From an uncultured Eubacterium sp. (GTDB lineage: Bacteria; Bacillota; Clostridia; Lachnospirales; Lachnospiraceae), in the NCBI GenBank assembly GCA_910584795.1, contig CAJUBZ010000003.1, forward strand, positions 70,330 through 134,329: DNA of 64,000 nt. Reading direction: 5' to 3'. The notes beneath the pieces are model-generated. The model saw only the letters and a program-made list of their open reading frames with translations. It was not told where the DNA came from and made no database searches. Every line of letters begins with the position of its first letter. Position 1 is the stretch's first letter. Positions 9,368 through 19,193 of the stretch are shown one piece after another. Both the position numbers and the translations under genes were made by a program.

Positions 9368-9405
9368 TATTAAAGAGATATTTTACATGCTGAAGGAGAA
9401 AGACT

Positions 9406-9807
9406 ATGGCAGGAAAATATAAGACAAAACAGCAGATAGCGATTATAAATTGTCTGAAAGATTATGGTAAAAATTATGTTACAGTTTTGGATATTGAAAA
9501 GTATTTAAAAGAAAAAAACTGTTCCGTAGGTATTACTACTATATATAGGCATTTGGATAGATTGGAACAGGATGGTGTTGTAGCACGTATTAATGTAGGA
9601 AAGCAACAGGGAGCCTGTTATCAGTATGTTATGGAAGATGAGAGCGATAACTGTTTTTATATTGAGTGTGAAAAATGTGGACAAGTTTCTAAAATGGAAT
9701 GTCATCATTTGTCGGAATTATATAGTCATGTAAATTCTGATCATCATTTTAGTATTAACCCCAAAAAAACAGTGTTCTATGGAAAATGTGACAGATGTGC
9801 CAAGTAA
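9406..9807 (+). CDS. zur: Fur-family metalloregulator, probably Zur
   Basis: 133-residue DNA-binding repressor: N-terminal winged helix (about 1-80; VGITTIYRHLDRLEQDGVV is the recognition region) and a C-terminal metal/dimer domain. Two CxxC pairs (CEKCG and CDRC) form the structural zinc site typical of the family, and a GHH-type cluster (MECHH) lies after the first pair. GGAG precedes the ATG. It is the first gene of an operon whose next three genes are a zinc/manganese-type ABC importer. That, with the two palindromes at the promoter, makes Zur the best guess over Fur or PerR. Confidence 0.88.
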   Translation: MAGKYKTKQQIAIINCLKDYGKNYVTVLDIEKYLKEKNCSVGITTIYRHLDRLEQDGVVARINVGKQQGACYQYVMEDESDNCFYIECEKCGQVSKMECHHLSELYSHVNSDHHFSINPKKTVFYGKCDRCAK

Positions 9808-9840
9808 ATATTATTTGATTTATAGTAAAGGAAAGTAAAA

Positions 9841-10863
9841 GTGACAGCATTAAAAAGATGTATTGTTCTATTTATCAGTCTGACAGTGTGTTTCGGACTG
9901 TCTGGTTGTAAAGGTAGTACAGATAAAGAAAAAGATAAAAATAAGTTAACTATTATGACGACATTGTTTCCCTATTATGATTTTGCACGGGCAGTTGTAG
10001 GTGAGGATAGTAATATTGATGTGGAGTTATTGGTATCTCCGGGTCAGGATGATCATTCTTTTGAACCTACACCGGCAGATGTTGTTCAGATAAATAACGC
10101 AGATGTATTCATATATAATGGAGGTTCTATAGAAAACTGGGTAGAGGAAATAGTACTTTCTCTGGATAATCAATCACAGGTGCGGATGAAGATGATGGAT
10201 TCTATTGATATAACAGACCAGCTAGATGATATGACATATGCTGATGATGAACATAGACGTGATGAGAATGTGTATGCTGTGAGTGAACATAATCATGAAG
10301 TGGAGGGGCATAATCACACTGGTAATGAGCATGAGGAGGTGGATGAGCATATATGGACATCACCGATGTATGCAATGACTTTAGTGCAGGAAATATGTGA
10401 TAGGCTGTGTGAAATTTTGCCGGAGAAATCAGAGGAATTTGAGAGGAATACCCACAGCTATGTAAAACGATTAAAAGAGGTGGATAAGCAATTCCAGAAG
10501 ATTGTTGAAGGTTCAGAGCATAAAGAAATAATTTTTGCGGATAAGTTTCCTTTAATATATTTTGCACAAAGATATGGGCTGAAGTATTACGCAGCATTTC
10601 CAGGATGCAGTGGTGATACAGAACCTAGTGCAAAGACCGTTGCATTTTTAATAGATAAGGTGAAATCCCATGATGTAAATGGAGTATTTTATCTTGAGTT
10701 AAGCAGTCAGGCAATGGCTGATGTTATTTGTGATGATACGAAGGCAAAGAAGTATCAGTTTAATTCCTGCCATAACATTACGCAGAAGCAGTTTGAAAAA
10801 GAAGTGACATATGTTGATTTAATGAGAGAAAATGTACAGGCTTTAAAATCAGCATTGAAATAA
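9841..10863 (+). CDS. znuA: Zinc ABC transporter substrate-binding lipoprotein
   Basis: Cluster A-I solute-binding lipoprotein, 340 residues, that captures zinc outside the membrane. Signal peptide with lipobox LSGC (Cys at about residue 23). A His/Glu-rich loop (about 135-165, HNHEVEGHNH and nearby) is the hallmark of ZnuA-type zinc binders. DDHSFEPTP and DEHIWTSP provide metal-ligand histidines. The start is GTG with AAAGGAAAG upstream. It lies 33 bp after the regulator gene in the same operon. Confidence 0.9.
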   Translation: MTALKRCIVLFISLTVCFGLSGCKGSTDKEKDKNKLTIMTTLFPYYDFARAVVGEDSNIDVELLVSPGQDDHSFEPTPADVVQINNADVFIYNGGSIENWVEEIVLSLDNQSQVRMKMMDSIDITDQLDDMTYADDEHRRDENVYAVSEHNHEVEGHNHTGNEHEEVDEHIWTSPMYAMTLVQEICDRLCEILPEKSEEFERNTHSYVKRLKEVDKQFQKIVEGSEHKEIIFADKFPLIYFAQRYGLKYYAAFPGCSGDTEPSAKTVAFLIDKVKSHDVNGVFYLELSSQAMADVICDDTKAKKYQFNSCHNITQKQFEKEVTYVDLMRENVQALKSALK

Positions 10864-10887
10864 TGAAAAGATATTTGGAGAATAAAG

Positions 10888-11595
10888 ATGGTTTTTGAAT
10901 GTGATAACGTAACGCTAGGATATGAGAACAGAATCGTGGCAGACAATTTAAACTTGTGTCTTAATGAAGGACAGTATCTGTGTATTGTGGGTGAAAATGG
11001 TACAGGGAAGAGTACACTGATTAAGACTTTGTTGGGATTAATAAGACCGATACAAGGAAAAGTGAATGTAAATATAGGAGAGAAGAGTAATAAAGGGATA
11101 GGATATCTTCCACAGCAGACAGAAGCACAGAAGGACTTTCCTGCCAGTGTGTGGGAGGTTGTTTTGTCAGGGGTATTGAATAGTGGTCACAAAAGCCCGT
11201 TTTATTCAAAACAGGATAAAAAAGAAGCGAAAAGAAATTTAGAAAAACTTGGTATATTGGATTTAAGGAAACGTTGCTATAGAGAATTGTCAGGAGGACA
11301 GCAGCAGAGAGTACTTCTGGCGAGGGCATTATGTGCTGCGGATAATGTTTTAATCTTAGATGAACCGGTAACAGGACTAGATCCGGCTGCAGCAAAAGAT
11401 TTATATGAAGAGATAAAAAAATTAAACCATGAAGGTGTAACGATTCTTATGGTAACTCATGATATAAAAAATGCGTTAGAGTATGCAACGCACATATTAC
11501 ATTTGGAACAGGAGCGGAATTTTTTTGGAACAGTAGCCGAATATAGAAAATCAAATATTTCAAATATGTTCTTAGGAGGTGGTGCAGATGATTAG
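10888..11595 (+). CDS. znuC: Zinc ABC transporter ATPase
   Basis: 235-residue ABC ATPase: Walker A GENGTGKST, signature LSGGQQQR, Walker B VLILDEP and the H-loop VTHD are all present. It powers the importer with the membrane protein encoded next, whose gene overlaps its 3' end by 8 bp. Confidence 0.95.
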   Translation: MVFECDNVTLGYENRIVADNLNLCLNEGQYLCIVGENGTGKSTLIKTLLGLIRPIQGKVNVNIGEKSNKGIGYLPQQTEAQKDFPASVWEVVLSGVLNSGHKSPFYSKQDKKEAKRNLEKLGILDLRKRCYRELSGGQQQRVLLARALCAADNVLILDEPVTGLDPAAAKDLYEEIKKLNHEGVTILMVTHDIKNALEYATHILHLEQERNFFGTVAEYRKSNISNMFLGGGADD

Positions 11596-12397
11596 TGAGA
11601 TGTTTTCATATGGGTTCATTCAGAGAGCCTTTTTAGGGGGAATGTTAGTATCATTATGTGCAGCACTGCTAGGAGTCAGCCTGGTGCTGAAACGATATTC
11701 TATGATAGGTGACGGCTTGTCACATGTATCGTTTGGTGCATTATCAATTGCAATAGCATGTGGGATAGCACCCTTGAAGTTTGCTATCCCTGTAGTTATA
11801 ATTGCTGCTTTTTTATTGTTAAGACTGGCTGAAGATGGAAAGATGCGCAGTGATGCTGCGATTGCTATGGTTTCAGCATCGGCATTAGCGATTGGTGTAA
11901 TTGTTACCTCGCTTACTACAGGGTTGAGTACAGATATCTACAGTTATATGTTTGGAAGCATTCTTGCAATGACAAAAGATGATGTAATTGTCTGTGTCGG
12001 CTTGTCGGTAATTGTTATTGTGATGTTTATATTTTGTTATCATAGAGTTTTTGCAGTTACTTTTGACGAAAATTTTTCAAAGGCTACCGGGGTTTCGGTA
12101 GGAATGTACAACACATTAATATCTGTTTTGACTGCTGTGACAGTAGTAATCGGTATAAAAATGATGGGAGCAATGTTGATTTCCAGTTTGATTATCTTTC
12201 CGGCGTTAACATCTATGAGAGTTTTCAAAAGTTTTTTGTCAGTAACTATTTGTTCAGCGATACTATCAGTCATTAATTTTTCAATTGGGTTACTCTGTTC
12301 TTACGCTTTTTCTATACCGGCAGGTGCCAGTGTAGTAGTAGCAAATCTGATAGTATTTTTAATATTTACAGTAATTTCTATGATAAAAAAACATTAA
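11588..12397 (+). CDS. znuB: Zinc ABC transporter permease
   Basis: 269 residues from the ATG at 11588, chosen because AGGAGGT lies 7 bases upstream; in-frame GTGs at 11579 and 11582 overlap that site. About eight hydrophobic segments, ABC-3 family (GDGLSHVSFGALSIAIA motif near residue 45). The overlap with the ATPase gene suggests translational coupling. Confidence 0.93.
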   Translation: MISEMFSYGFIQRAFLGGMLVSLCAALLGVSLVLKRYSMIGDGLSHVSFGALSIAIACGIAPLKFAIPVVIIAAFLLLRLAEDGKMRSDAAIAMVSASALAIGVIVTSLTTGLSTDIYSYMFGSILAMTKDDVIVCVGLSVIVIVMFIFCYHRVFAVTFDENFSKATGVSVGMYNTLISVLTAVTVVIGIKMMGAMLISSLIIFPALTSMRVFKSFLSVTICSAILSVINFSIGLLCSYAFSIPAGASVVVANLIVFLIFTVISMIKKH

Positions 12398-12421
12398 ATT
12401 AAGATATGAACAGTTGCTGAA

Positions 12422-12439
12422 TGTGAGCTATCGCTCACA
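12422..12439. other. Short perfect hairpin between operons
   Basis: Stem TGTGAGC/GCTCACA with a 4-base loop and no T-run. It lies between the zinc permease gene and the DUF4037 gene and may mark the end of the zinc operon. Confidence 0.35.
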
Positions 12440-12466
12440 AAAATCAGAACAATAGTGGAGTGGGAT

Positions 12467-14866
12467 ATGGACATAAAAGAATTTTTACATTATTTAGACA
12501 TATTATTTGAAGAAAAAAAATTGGATGAAGTAGAGCCTTTTCTTGATAAAAGTCTGGCTCAGGCGGTGAGAGAGCATAATTACTCTGCACAGTTTACAAT
12601 ATTAAACGAGATGATGGGATTTTTTAGAGATACCAGCCAGTATGATAAGTCGATTAAGGCTTGCGAACATTGCATTGTAGTTATGAAAGAGATGGGAATT
12701 GAAGGTACAGTAGATTATGCTACATCGCTGCAAAATATAGCAAATGCTTATAGGGCGGCAGGATTATTGGGGAAATCTTTGGATTATTATATAGAAACAT
12801 TTCACATTTATGAAAATAATATTGAGGCAGGTGATTATCGGTTTGCCAGTCTGAATAATAATATTGCATTATTATATCAGGAAATGGGAGATTTTCAGAT
12901 GGCAGTAAAGCATCTTAGAAAAGCACTGAAGATTATTGAAAAAATAGATGGCGAGGAAATTGCTGTAGCGGTTACTCAGTCTAATTTAGGTGCCTCATTA
13001 TTAGAATTGGGAGAAGTAGATGAAGCAATAAAATATTTGCAGCAATCACTGGATACATATAGAAAAGATGAGGTGAAAAATTTTCATTACAGTGCTGCTT
13101 TGTCTGCAATGGCGGCAGCAAAATGCAAGCAGGAACAATATAGCGAAGCAGTGAAGTTATATGAGGAGGCATTGCCGGAAATCGAGATAAATATGGGAAG
13201 AGGAACTGCATATGAAATAACGCAGCACAATTTGGAAAGTGCCAGAAAAAAGTGTAAAAATATAGATAAATGTAATATGAGAGAAGTCGAAGAAGAAAGT
13301 AATAAATGTAATTATGAAAGAGTATCTGGAATAAGCCTTGCACGAAAATTTTATGAAGAAGTTGGTGCTCCTATGATTCATGAAAAGTTTTCTGAATATG
13401 AAGATAAAATTGCAGTAGGTTTTGTGGGAGAAGGATCAGAGCGTTTTGGGTTTGATGATGAATTTTCTCAGGATCATGATTTTGGACCGGGATTTTGCAT
13501 GTGGGTAACAAACGGTACTTATGATTCCATTGGAGAGGCATTACAAGAGGAATATGATAAACTTCCAAAATCTTATATGGGGATAACTCGAATGGATACA
13601 AAGATGGCACAGGGAAGATGTGGAGTGCAGATAATAGGGGATTTTTATGAGAAATATACCGGTTTTAGGCAAAGTCCGGAGAATGTGTCTGATTGGATTA
13701 ATATTCAAGACTATCAATTGGCAACGGTTACCAATGGAGTGGTTTTTAAGGATAATGAGGGAATATTCACACATATTAGAGAGCAATTCTTGAAGCAGCC
13801 TAAGCAGGTAAGACTCGTAAAACTGGCAAGGGAACTTTCCAGCATGGCACAGATGGGACAGGTAAACTATGGTCGTTCTATGGAGCGGAAAGATTATGTT
13901 ACAGCAAATATGTGCATTGCAAAGTTTATGGAACATACTATGAAATGTATTTATCTATTAAATGAAAAATATGCTCCATATTATAAATGGTTGTTAAAAG
14001 GAATTAAGACATTGAGGATTTTACCTGAAATGGGAGATATTATGTGTGCCCTTGCAGATATGCCTGATCAGAGAGAAGTATGGAAAAATTATCATTATGA
14101 TAATATGTCTGTGAATGAGAAAGACCAGAAAGCACTGACTGTAGAAATTGTTGCAACATTCATTATATATGAATTAAAGAAACAGAGATTAGTGGATGAT
14201 ATATCTTCTAATTTTCTAGAGGATTATGTAGGAGTCATAATGGGAAAGGCAGAGTATAACAGAGAAGATGCAATAAACGAAATAATCAGACTGGAATTTG
14301 AGGCATTTGATAAAGTAAAAAATGAGGGGGGAAGAGCAGAGTGCCAGAATAACTGGCCATTCTTTTGTGTAATGAGAAAGAGTCAATATCTTACATGGAC
14401 AGATGAAATGCTGGTGTGCATCAAAAATCTGTGGTTAGAAAATAAATCTAAAGGATGGAATATGATTACTGAAAAGTACGGCCGTATGATGGAAAGTACT
14501 GCTCCGGATGAATATAAAGAATTAGAGAAAAACTTTCCATTAAAATCTGACCAAACGAGAGCAATTGTCAATCAGATTGCAGAAATTCAAGTTGAATGGA
14601 TGAAAGATTTTGCAGAGCAGTATCCAAAGCTGGCAGTGCAGGCACGTGATATTACCAGTGATACAGATGCTATAGATAATGCAAGTTATGAGACATATTT
14701 AAAAGGTGAGTTATTGACGTATTCTGATGAACTTTTGAAGATGTACGCACAATTTGTTGTGGACTTGTATAGAGAGGGAAAAAATCTTGCAAAGATGACA
14801 ATTGAGAATACTGCAAGGCTACAGGGATTTAGAAGCTTGGATGAAGCTGAAAACAGTATTAGATAA
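12467..14866 (+). CDS. TPR-DUF4037 nucleotidyltransferase-like protein
   Basis: 799 residues from the ATG at 12467, with GTGGAG 6 bases upstream; that GTG could itself be read as a start at 12455. Residues 1 to about 275 are tetratricopeptide repeats. From about 290 the protein carries a DUF4037 region with a nucleotidyltransferase-like signature: FVGEGSERFG followed by DHDFGPGF, giving the Gly-Ser and Asp-x-Asp pattern of that fold. The remainder is helical. It stands alone between the zinc operon and ygiQ. The biochemical role is not established for this family; protein or small-molecule nucleotidylation is inference from the fold. Confidence 0.8.
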   Translation: MDIKEFLHYLDILFEEKKLDEVEPFLDKSLAQAVREHNYSAQFTILNEMMGFFRDTSQYDKSIKACEHCIVVMKEMGIEGTVDYATSLQNIANAYRAAGLLGKSLDYYIETFHIYENNIEAGDYRFASLNNNIALLYQEMGDFQMAVKHLRKALKIIEKIDGEEIAVAVTQSNLGASLLELGEVDEAIKYLQQSLDTYRKDEVKNFHYSAALSAMAAAKCKQEQYSEAVKLYEEALPEIEINMGRGTAYEITQHNLESARKKCKNIDKCNMREVEEESNKCNYERVSGISLARKFYEEVGAPMIHEKFSEYEDKIAVGFVGEGSERFGFDDEFSQDHDFGPGFCMWVTNGTYDSIGEALQEEYDKLPKSYMGITRMDTKMAQGRCGVQIIGDFYEKYTGFRQSPENVSDWINIQDYQLATVTNGVVFKDNEGIFTHIREQFLKQPKQVRLVKLARELSSMAQMGQVNYGRSMERKDYVTANMCIAKFMEHTMKCIYLLNEKYAPYYKWLLKGIKTLRILPEMGDIMCALADMPDQREVWKNYHYDNMSVNEKDQKALTVEIVATFIIYELKKQRLVDDISSNFLEDYVGVIMGKAEYNREDAINEIIRLEFEAFDKVKNEGGRAECQNNWPFFCVMRKSQYLTWTDEMLVCIKNLWLENKSKGWNMITEKYGRMMESTAPDEYKELEKNFPLKSDQTRAIVNQIAEIQVEWMKDFAEQYPKLAVQARDITSDTDAIDNASYETYLKGELLTYSDELLKMYAQFVVDLYREGKNLAKMTIENTARLQGFRSLDEAENSIR

Positions 14867-14933
14867 TAAAGCGGCATAGTGTATATATTTATGCTTTGAA
14901 TGAAATTAAATGTGAATAGATAAGGAGATTATC

Positions 14934-16904
14934 ATGTCATTTTTACCAATATCCCGTGAGGATATGATAGAACAGGAAATAGAACAATTAGATTTTGTAT
15001 ATGTGATTGGAGATGCTTATGTAGATCATCCTTCTTTTGGGCATGCTATTATCAGCCGTGTTTTGCAGGCACATGGATATAGTGTGGGAATTATTGCCCA
15101 ACCGGATTGGAAAGACGATAACAGTATTAATATACTCGGCGAGCCGCGTTTGGGATTCCTTGTTATGGGTGGGAATATGGATTCTATGGTGAATCATTAT
15201 TATGTGTCGAAGAAAAGACGCGACAGTGACGCATACACTCCGGGAGGTGTAATAGGAAAACGCCCGGATCATGCAGTGGTTGCTTATTGTAATCTTATTC
15301 GCCATACATATAAGGAGAAACCGATTATTGTAGGAGGGATTGAGGCTAGTCTTCGTAGAATGGCTCATTATGATTATTGGAGTAATAGTTTTAAACGTTC
15401 CATTCTGTTGGATGGACAGGCAGATTTGATTTCATATGGCATGGGAGAAAAGTCTATTGTTCAGATAGCAGATGCTTTGGCCAGTGGAATGGATGTAAAA
15501 GATATTACATATATACCAGGAACAGTATTTAAGACAAAGGATTTGTCATTAGCATATGAACCCGTCATTTTACCATCATATGATGAGATGAAACAGGATA
15601 AGTTAAAATATGCAGAGAGCTTTAGGATTCAAAGCGAGAATACAGATCCATTTAATGGACAAACATTAGTGGAGCCATATCCTAATGGTGTGTATGTAGT
15701 ACAAAATGCACCTCAGGAGCCGCTGAGCAGGCAGGAAATGGATGATGTTTACGATTTGCCATATGAGAGGACATATCATCCTGTTTATGAGAAGGCTGGC
15801 GGAATACCGGCAATACAGGAAATACAGTTTTCTTTAATTAGCTGTCGTGGATGTTTTGGTGCCTGCAGTTTTTGTGCCTTGACGTTCCATCAGGGAAGAA
15901 TTATACAGACAAGAAGCCATGAATCAATTATGAAAGAGGCAAAAAAGATAACGGAAATGCCGAATTTTAAAGGATATATTCATGATGTAGGCGGACCTAC
16001 AGCGAACTTTTATCATCCTGCGTGTAAAAAACAGTTGAAAAATGGAGTATGTAAACATAAGCAGTGTTTATGGCCAAAACCTTGTAAGAATCTGGATACT
16101 GATCACAGTGAATATTTAAAACTATTGAGGAAATTGAGGGAATTGCCAAAAGTAAAAAAAGTATTTGTACGTTCTGGAATCCGTTTTGATTATATAATGG
16201 AGGATAAGAATGATACCTTTTTTAAAGAACTGGTAGAGCATCATATCAGTGGACAGTTAAAAGTGGCACCGGAACATATTTCAGATAAGGTGCTTAAATA
16301 TATGGGAAAACCACAGAATTGTGTTTATGAGAGGTTTATAGATAAATACTATAAGTTAAATGACAGAGCAGGCAAAAAACAATTTGTTGTTCCATATCTG
16401 ATGAGTTCACATCCAGGATCCGACATGAAGGAGGCTGTGAAACTTGCAGAGTATTTACGGGATATTGGATATAATCCACAGCAGGTTCAGGATTTTTATC
16501 CTACACCATCGACAATGTCTACAGTTATGTACTATACTGGTGTTGACCCGAGGACGATGGAACCAGTATATACTCCTAAAAATCCACATGAAAAAGCAAT
16601 GCAGAGAGCATTGATGCAGTATAGAAACCCAGCCAATTATGAACTGGTAAAAGAAGCGCTTTATATTGCAGGAAGAGAGGATTTGATAGGTTTTGGACGG
16701 GAATGCCTGATTAAACCAAGAAGGTTTAAAACGGAGAAAGATAAATATCAGGGAAAGAGAGATAAAGGTACAAGGAATTACAAAAAGCCCAACAATCAGA
16801 CAAAACATACTGAGAAGGGAACTGGAAAACAGAAAGTAAAATCAAAAAGAAAGAACCATAGAAAAAAGCAGACAAATTATCACAAACTAAATAATCAAAG
16901 ATAA
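14934..16904 (+). CDS. YgiQ family radical SAM protein
   Basis: 656 residues. The radical SAM cluster motif CX3CX2C is C307, C311 and C314 (in CFGACSFC), preceded by an N-terminal cobalamin-like region (FGHAIISRVLQAHGYSVGII). KVAPEHISDKVLKYMGKP and YLMSSHPGSDM are conserved YgiQ blocks. The tail (about 605-656) is Lys/Asn-rich and looks disordered. The substrate of YgiQ is unknown. GGAG lies 6-7 bases before the ATG. Confidence 0.93.
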   Translation: MSFLPISREDMIEQEIEQLDFVYVIGDAYVDHPSFGHAIISRVLQAHGYSVGIIAQPDWKDDNSINILGEPRLGFLVMGGNMDSMVNHYYVSKKRRDSDAYTPGGVIGKRPDHAVVAYCNLIRHTYKEKPIIVGGIEASLRRMAHYDYWSNSFKRSILLDGQADLISYGMGEKSIVQIADALASGMDVKDITYIPGTVFKTKDLSLAYEPVILPSYDEMKQDKLKYAESFRIQSENTDPFNGQTLVEPYPNGVYVVQNAPQEPLSRQEMDDVYDLPYERTYHPVYEKAGGIPAIQEIQFSLISCRGCFGACSFCALTFHQGRIIQTRSHESIMKEAKKITEMPNFKGYIHDVGGPTANFYHPACKKQLKNGVCKHKQCLWPKPCKNLDTDHSEYLKLLRKLRELPKVKKVFVRSGIRFDYIMEDKNDTFFKELVEHHISGQLKVAPEHISDKVLKYMGKPQNCVYERFIDKYYKLNDRAGKKQFVVPYLMSSHPGSDMKEAVKLAEYLRDIGYNPQQVQDFYPTPSTMSTVMYYTGVDPRTMEPVYTPKNPHEKAMQRALMQYRNPANYELVKEALYIAGREDLIGFGRECLIKPRRFKTEKDKYQGKRDKGTRNYKKPNNQTKHTEKGTGKQKVKSKRKNHRKKQTNYHKLNNQR

Positions 16905-16958
16905 TAAAAGCGAAAACAGATTAATTTTGTATAAGATTGGTTTGTTTTTCTTTTATTT
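16903..16958 (+). terminator. Imperfect terminator after the YgiQ gene
   Basis: AATAAAAGCGAAAAC (from 16903) pairs imperfectly with GTTTTTCTTTTATT (ending near 16957). The right arm itself is T-rich. Confidence 0.5.
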
Positions 16959-16986
16959 GAAATAGACATACTTTGTAAACTATACT
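16957..16986 (+). promoter_or_regulatory. Promoter for yqeY
   Basis: TTGAAA at 16957-16962, an 18-base spacer and TATACT at 16981-16986, 47 bases before the start codon. Confidence 0.6.
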
Positions 16987-17032
16987 ATACTAATATAAGA
17001 TATGTAGGAATTGTAAAGGAGAATGGAATAAA

Positions 17033-17470
17033 ATGGATATTAATACATTACAGAAAGATATGATTGCAGCTATGAAGGCTAGAGATAAAGCCCGAAAAGA
17101 ATCAATCTCTGCTTTGATACAGGCAGTAAAAAAAGCAGGAATTGATGCAGGATGCAGAGAAGATATTCCTGAAGAAATGGTAAATAAAGTAATCTTAAAA
17201 GAGTTAAAGACAGTGAAAGAACAGATTGACAGCTGTCCGGCAGATCGAACAGATTTGAAGGAAGAATATCAGGCAAGATATGATGTGTTTAATGAATATG
17301 CGCCAAAACTTATGAGTGTGGATGAGGTAGAAGCTGAGTTGAAAGAGAAGTTTGCAGATGTTCTTGCTACAGGAAATAAAGGACAGATTATGAAAACGGT
17401 TATGCCAGCTTTTAAAGGGCGCGCAGATGGAAAGGTAATTAATCAGCTTGTAGCAAAATTATGCCAGTAA
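17033..17470 (+). CDS. yqeY: GatB/YqeY domain protein
   Basis: 145-residue helical protein matching the free-standing YqeY family, which is homologous to the tRNA-binding tail of GatB. Landmarks are the N-terminal KDMIAAMKARDK, the central LKELKTVKEQID and the C-terminal DGKVINQLV. Length is typical. It is thought to bind tRNA; the exact role is unclear. GGAG precedes the ATG. It is 27 bp from the next gene. Confidence 0.92.
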   Translation: MDINTLQKDMIAAMKARDKARKESISALIQAVKKAGIDAGCREDIPEEMVNKVILKELKTVKEQIDSCPADRTDLKEEYQARYDVFNEYAPKLMSVDEVEAELKEKFADVLATGNKGQIMKTVMPAFKGRADGKVINQLVAKLCQ

Positions 17471-17497
17471 GTGGCATAGAAAGGTTTAGTGAGATAG

Positions 17498-19189
17498 ATG
17501 AAAAGCAGATTTATTAGAAATATTTTGTCAGGCATATGTGCATTGACTTTGGCGGTTAGTATATTACCTGGCTGCAATAAGGTAACAGCAGATGTAGTGG
17601 AAAATAAGATTGAATATCATTTTGCCAATCAGAATCCGGGACTTGCATATGGGGAGATAACGGTAAGCACAGAAAAGCCGGGAGATTATCAGTTGTATTG
17701 GGGAGACGATAGTGGCAATAGGTTAAAGTATAATGGAGTTTCTTTTAAAGAATTAACAGATGTAACTACAACAGAAAGCAAACTTACCACAACATATAAA
17801 GTTCCATCTGAATATACGGTGATTCCACAGGGTGCAGAGAAACTGATGTTAGTTGACAGCAAATCAACCACCGTTTATACATATGATATTCCAAAAGAAA
17901 AGCAGTTAAATGAAGGAAACGTTATATATCAGTTTGGATTAATGAGTGATGTACACTATAATAGATATCATGATTATTCAGAGGACGATTCAGTCGTTGC
18001 TTTTAATAATGCATTGAAGTTTATAAATGCTCAGGGAATAGATTTCTTAGGATTAACTGGAGATTTAAGTAGTCACGGTGAAAAAGAGGCCTTTACAAAA
18101 TTTAAAACGGCAACTGATAAATATCCTAAAATGACGGTATACACATGTATGGGAAATCATGATGTAGGTGGCATTAAGGATTTTAATAAATATGTAAATA
18201 CAAAGAAAAAAACAGATAAAAATATTAAAAATATAAATAGCAATGGTGTTGATTTCGTATATGAAAAACAGGGAGACATATTTATATTTTTTAGTCAGAC
18301 AAAATGGTCCTATAATGGCAAATACAGCAGACTGCTGGAAGAGCAGCAGTTAAACTGGCTGGAAAAAAATCTGAATACTTTTGCAAATAAAAATGTGTAT
18401 TTGTTTTTTCACTCATATTTTGCGTTGGAAAATGGTGATGTTACAAACGCAGTAGGTAATTTGAAAAATCCAGGTGGGTATACCTATGATTTGACATATA
18501 CATTTGGTAATGATGATGAAAAAAGATTTCGAAAATTGTTAAATAAATATTCAAATGTGACTATGTTTAACGGACACTCGCATTGGGCATATGATCAGCA
18601 GAAGTATAATTCTGATTTGAATGTAGGAAATATTAATTCAAAAAAAACAGGAGCTTCTATTGTGCATCTGGCGAGTGTCAGTGCACCACGAACAATTGAA
18701 ACAAATTCGACAGAGAGAGATGAGAATAACGGTAAACTTTCTCAAGGAACAGTAGCATTAAGATACAAAAACAGTACAGTGTATCTTTCTACTGATTTTA
18801 TAGAGGGAAAATATATGGCAGATGCATCGTATATCTGCTATGATGGCAAGAAGGGAACACCGATTCCAGCGGTAAAAACAGGTGGTTCAAAGATTAAATC
18901 TCTTGGAAAAATTAAGAAGGTTTCAAGAAAATCAAAAAAATATAAAGTTTTAGTGAAGTACAAAAAAGTCAAGAGTGCTTTTAAGTATGAGATTCAATAT
19001 GCAACTCATAAAAAGTTTAAATCAGGAAAGACAAAAACAAAACGTACAAATAAAACGAAATATACGATTACAAAGTTAAAAAATAAAACAACATATTATA
19101 TTAGAGTTAGAGCATATAGATATCAATTTGGTGAAAGAATTTATGGAAAATGGTCTAAAATTAAGAGACTTAAGATAAAGAAGAAGTAG
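17498..19189 (+). CDS. Secreted calcineurin-like metallophosphoesterase with Fn3-like tail
   Basis: 563 residues. The signal peptide ends at a possible lipobox (ILPGC, Cys at about residue 26). All metal-binding blocks of the phosphoesterase fold are present in order: SDVHYN, TGDLSSHG, GNHDVGG, FHSYF and NGHSHW. The C-terminal 90 residues form a Lys-rich Fn3-like module (KTTYYIRVRAY, GKWSKIK) resembling the end of the element-borne surface protein at 47637. The substrate is unknown; phosphoester cleavage outside the membrane is expected. Transcribed with the LRR gene 4 bp downstream. Confidence 0.88.
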   Translation: MKSRFIRNILSGICALTLAVSILPGCNKVTADVVENKIEYHFANQNPGLAYGEITVSTEKPGDYQLYWGDDSGNRLKYNGVSFKELTDVTTTESKLTTTYKVPSEYTVIPQGAEKLMLVDSKSTTVYTYDIPKEKQLNEGNVIYQFGLMSDVHYNRYHDYSEDDSVVAFNNALKFINAQGIDFLGLTGDLSSHGEKEAFTKFKTATDKYPKMTVYTCMGNHDVGGIKDFNKYVNTKKKTDKNIKNINSNGVDFVYEKQGDIFIFFSQTKWSYNGKYSRLLEEQQLNWLEKNLNTFANKNVYLFFHSYFALENGDVTNAVGNLKNPGGYTYDLTYTFGNDDEKRFRKLLNKYSNVTMFNGHSHWAYDQQKYNSDLNVGNINSKKTGASIVHLASVSAPRTIETNSTERDENNGKLSQGTVALRYKNSTVYLSTDFIEGKYMADASYICYDGKKGTPIPAVKTGGSKIKSLGKIKKVSRKSKKYKVLVKYKKVKSAFKYEIQYATHKKFKSGKTKTKRTNKTKYTITKLKNKTTYYIRVRAYRYQFGERIYGKWSKIKRLKIKKK

Positions 19190-19193
19190 TGTT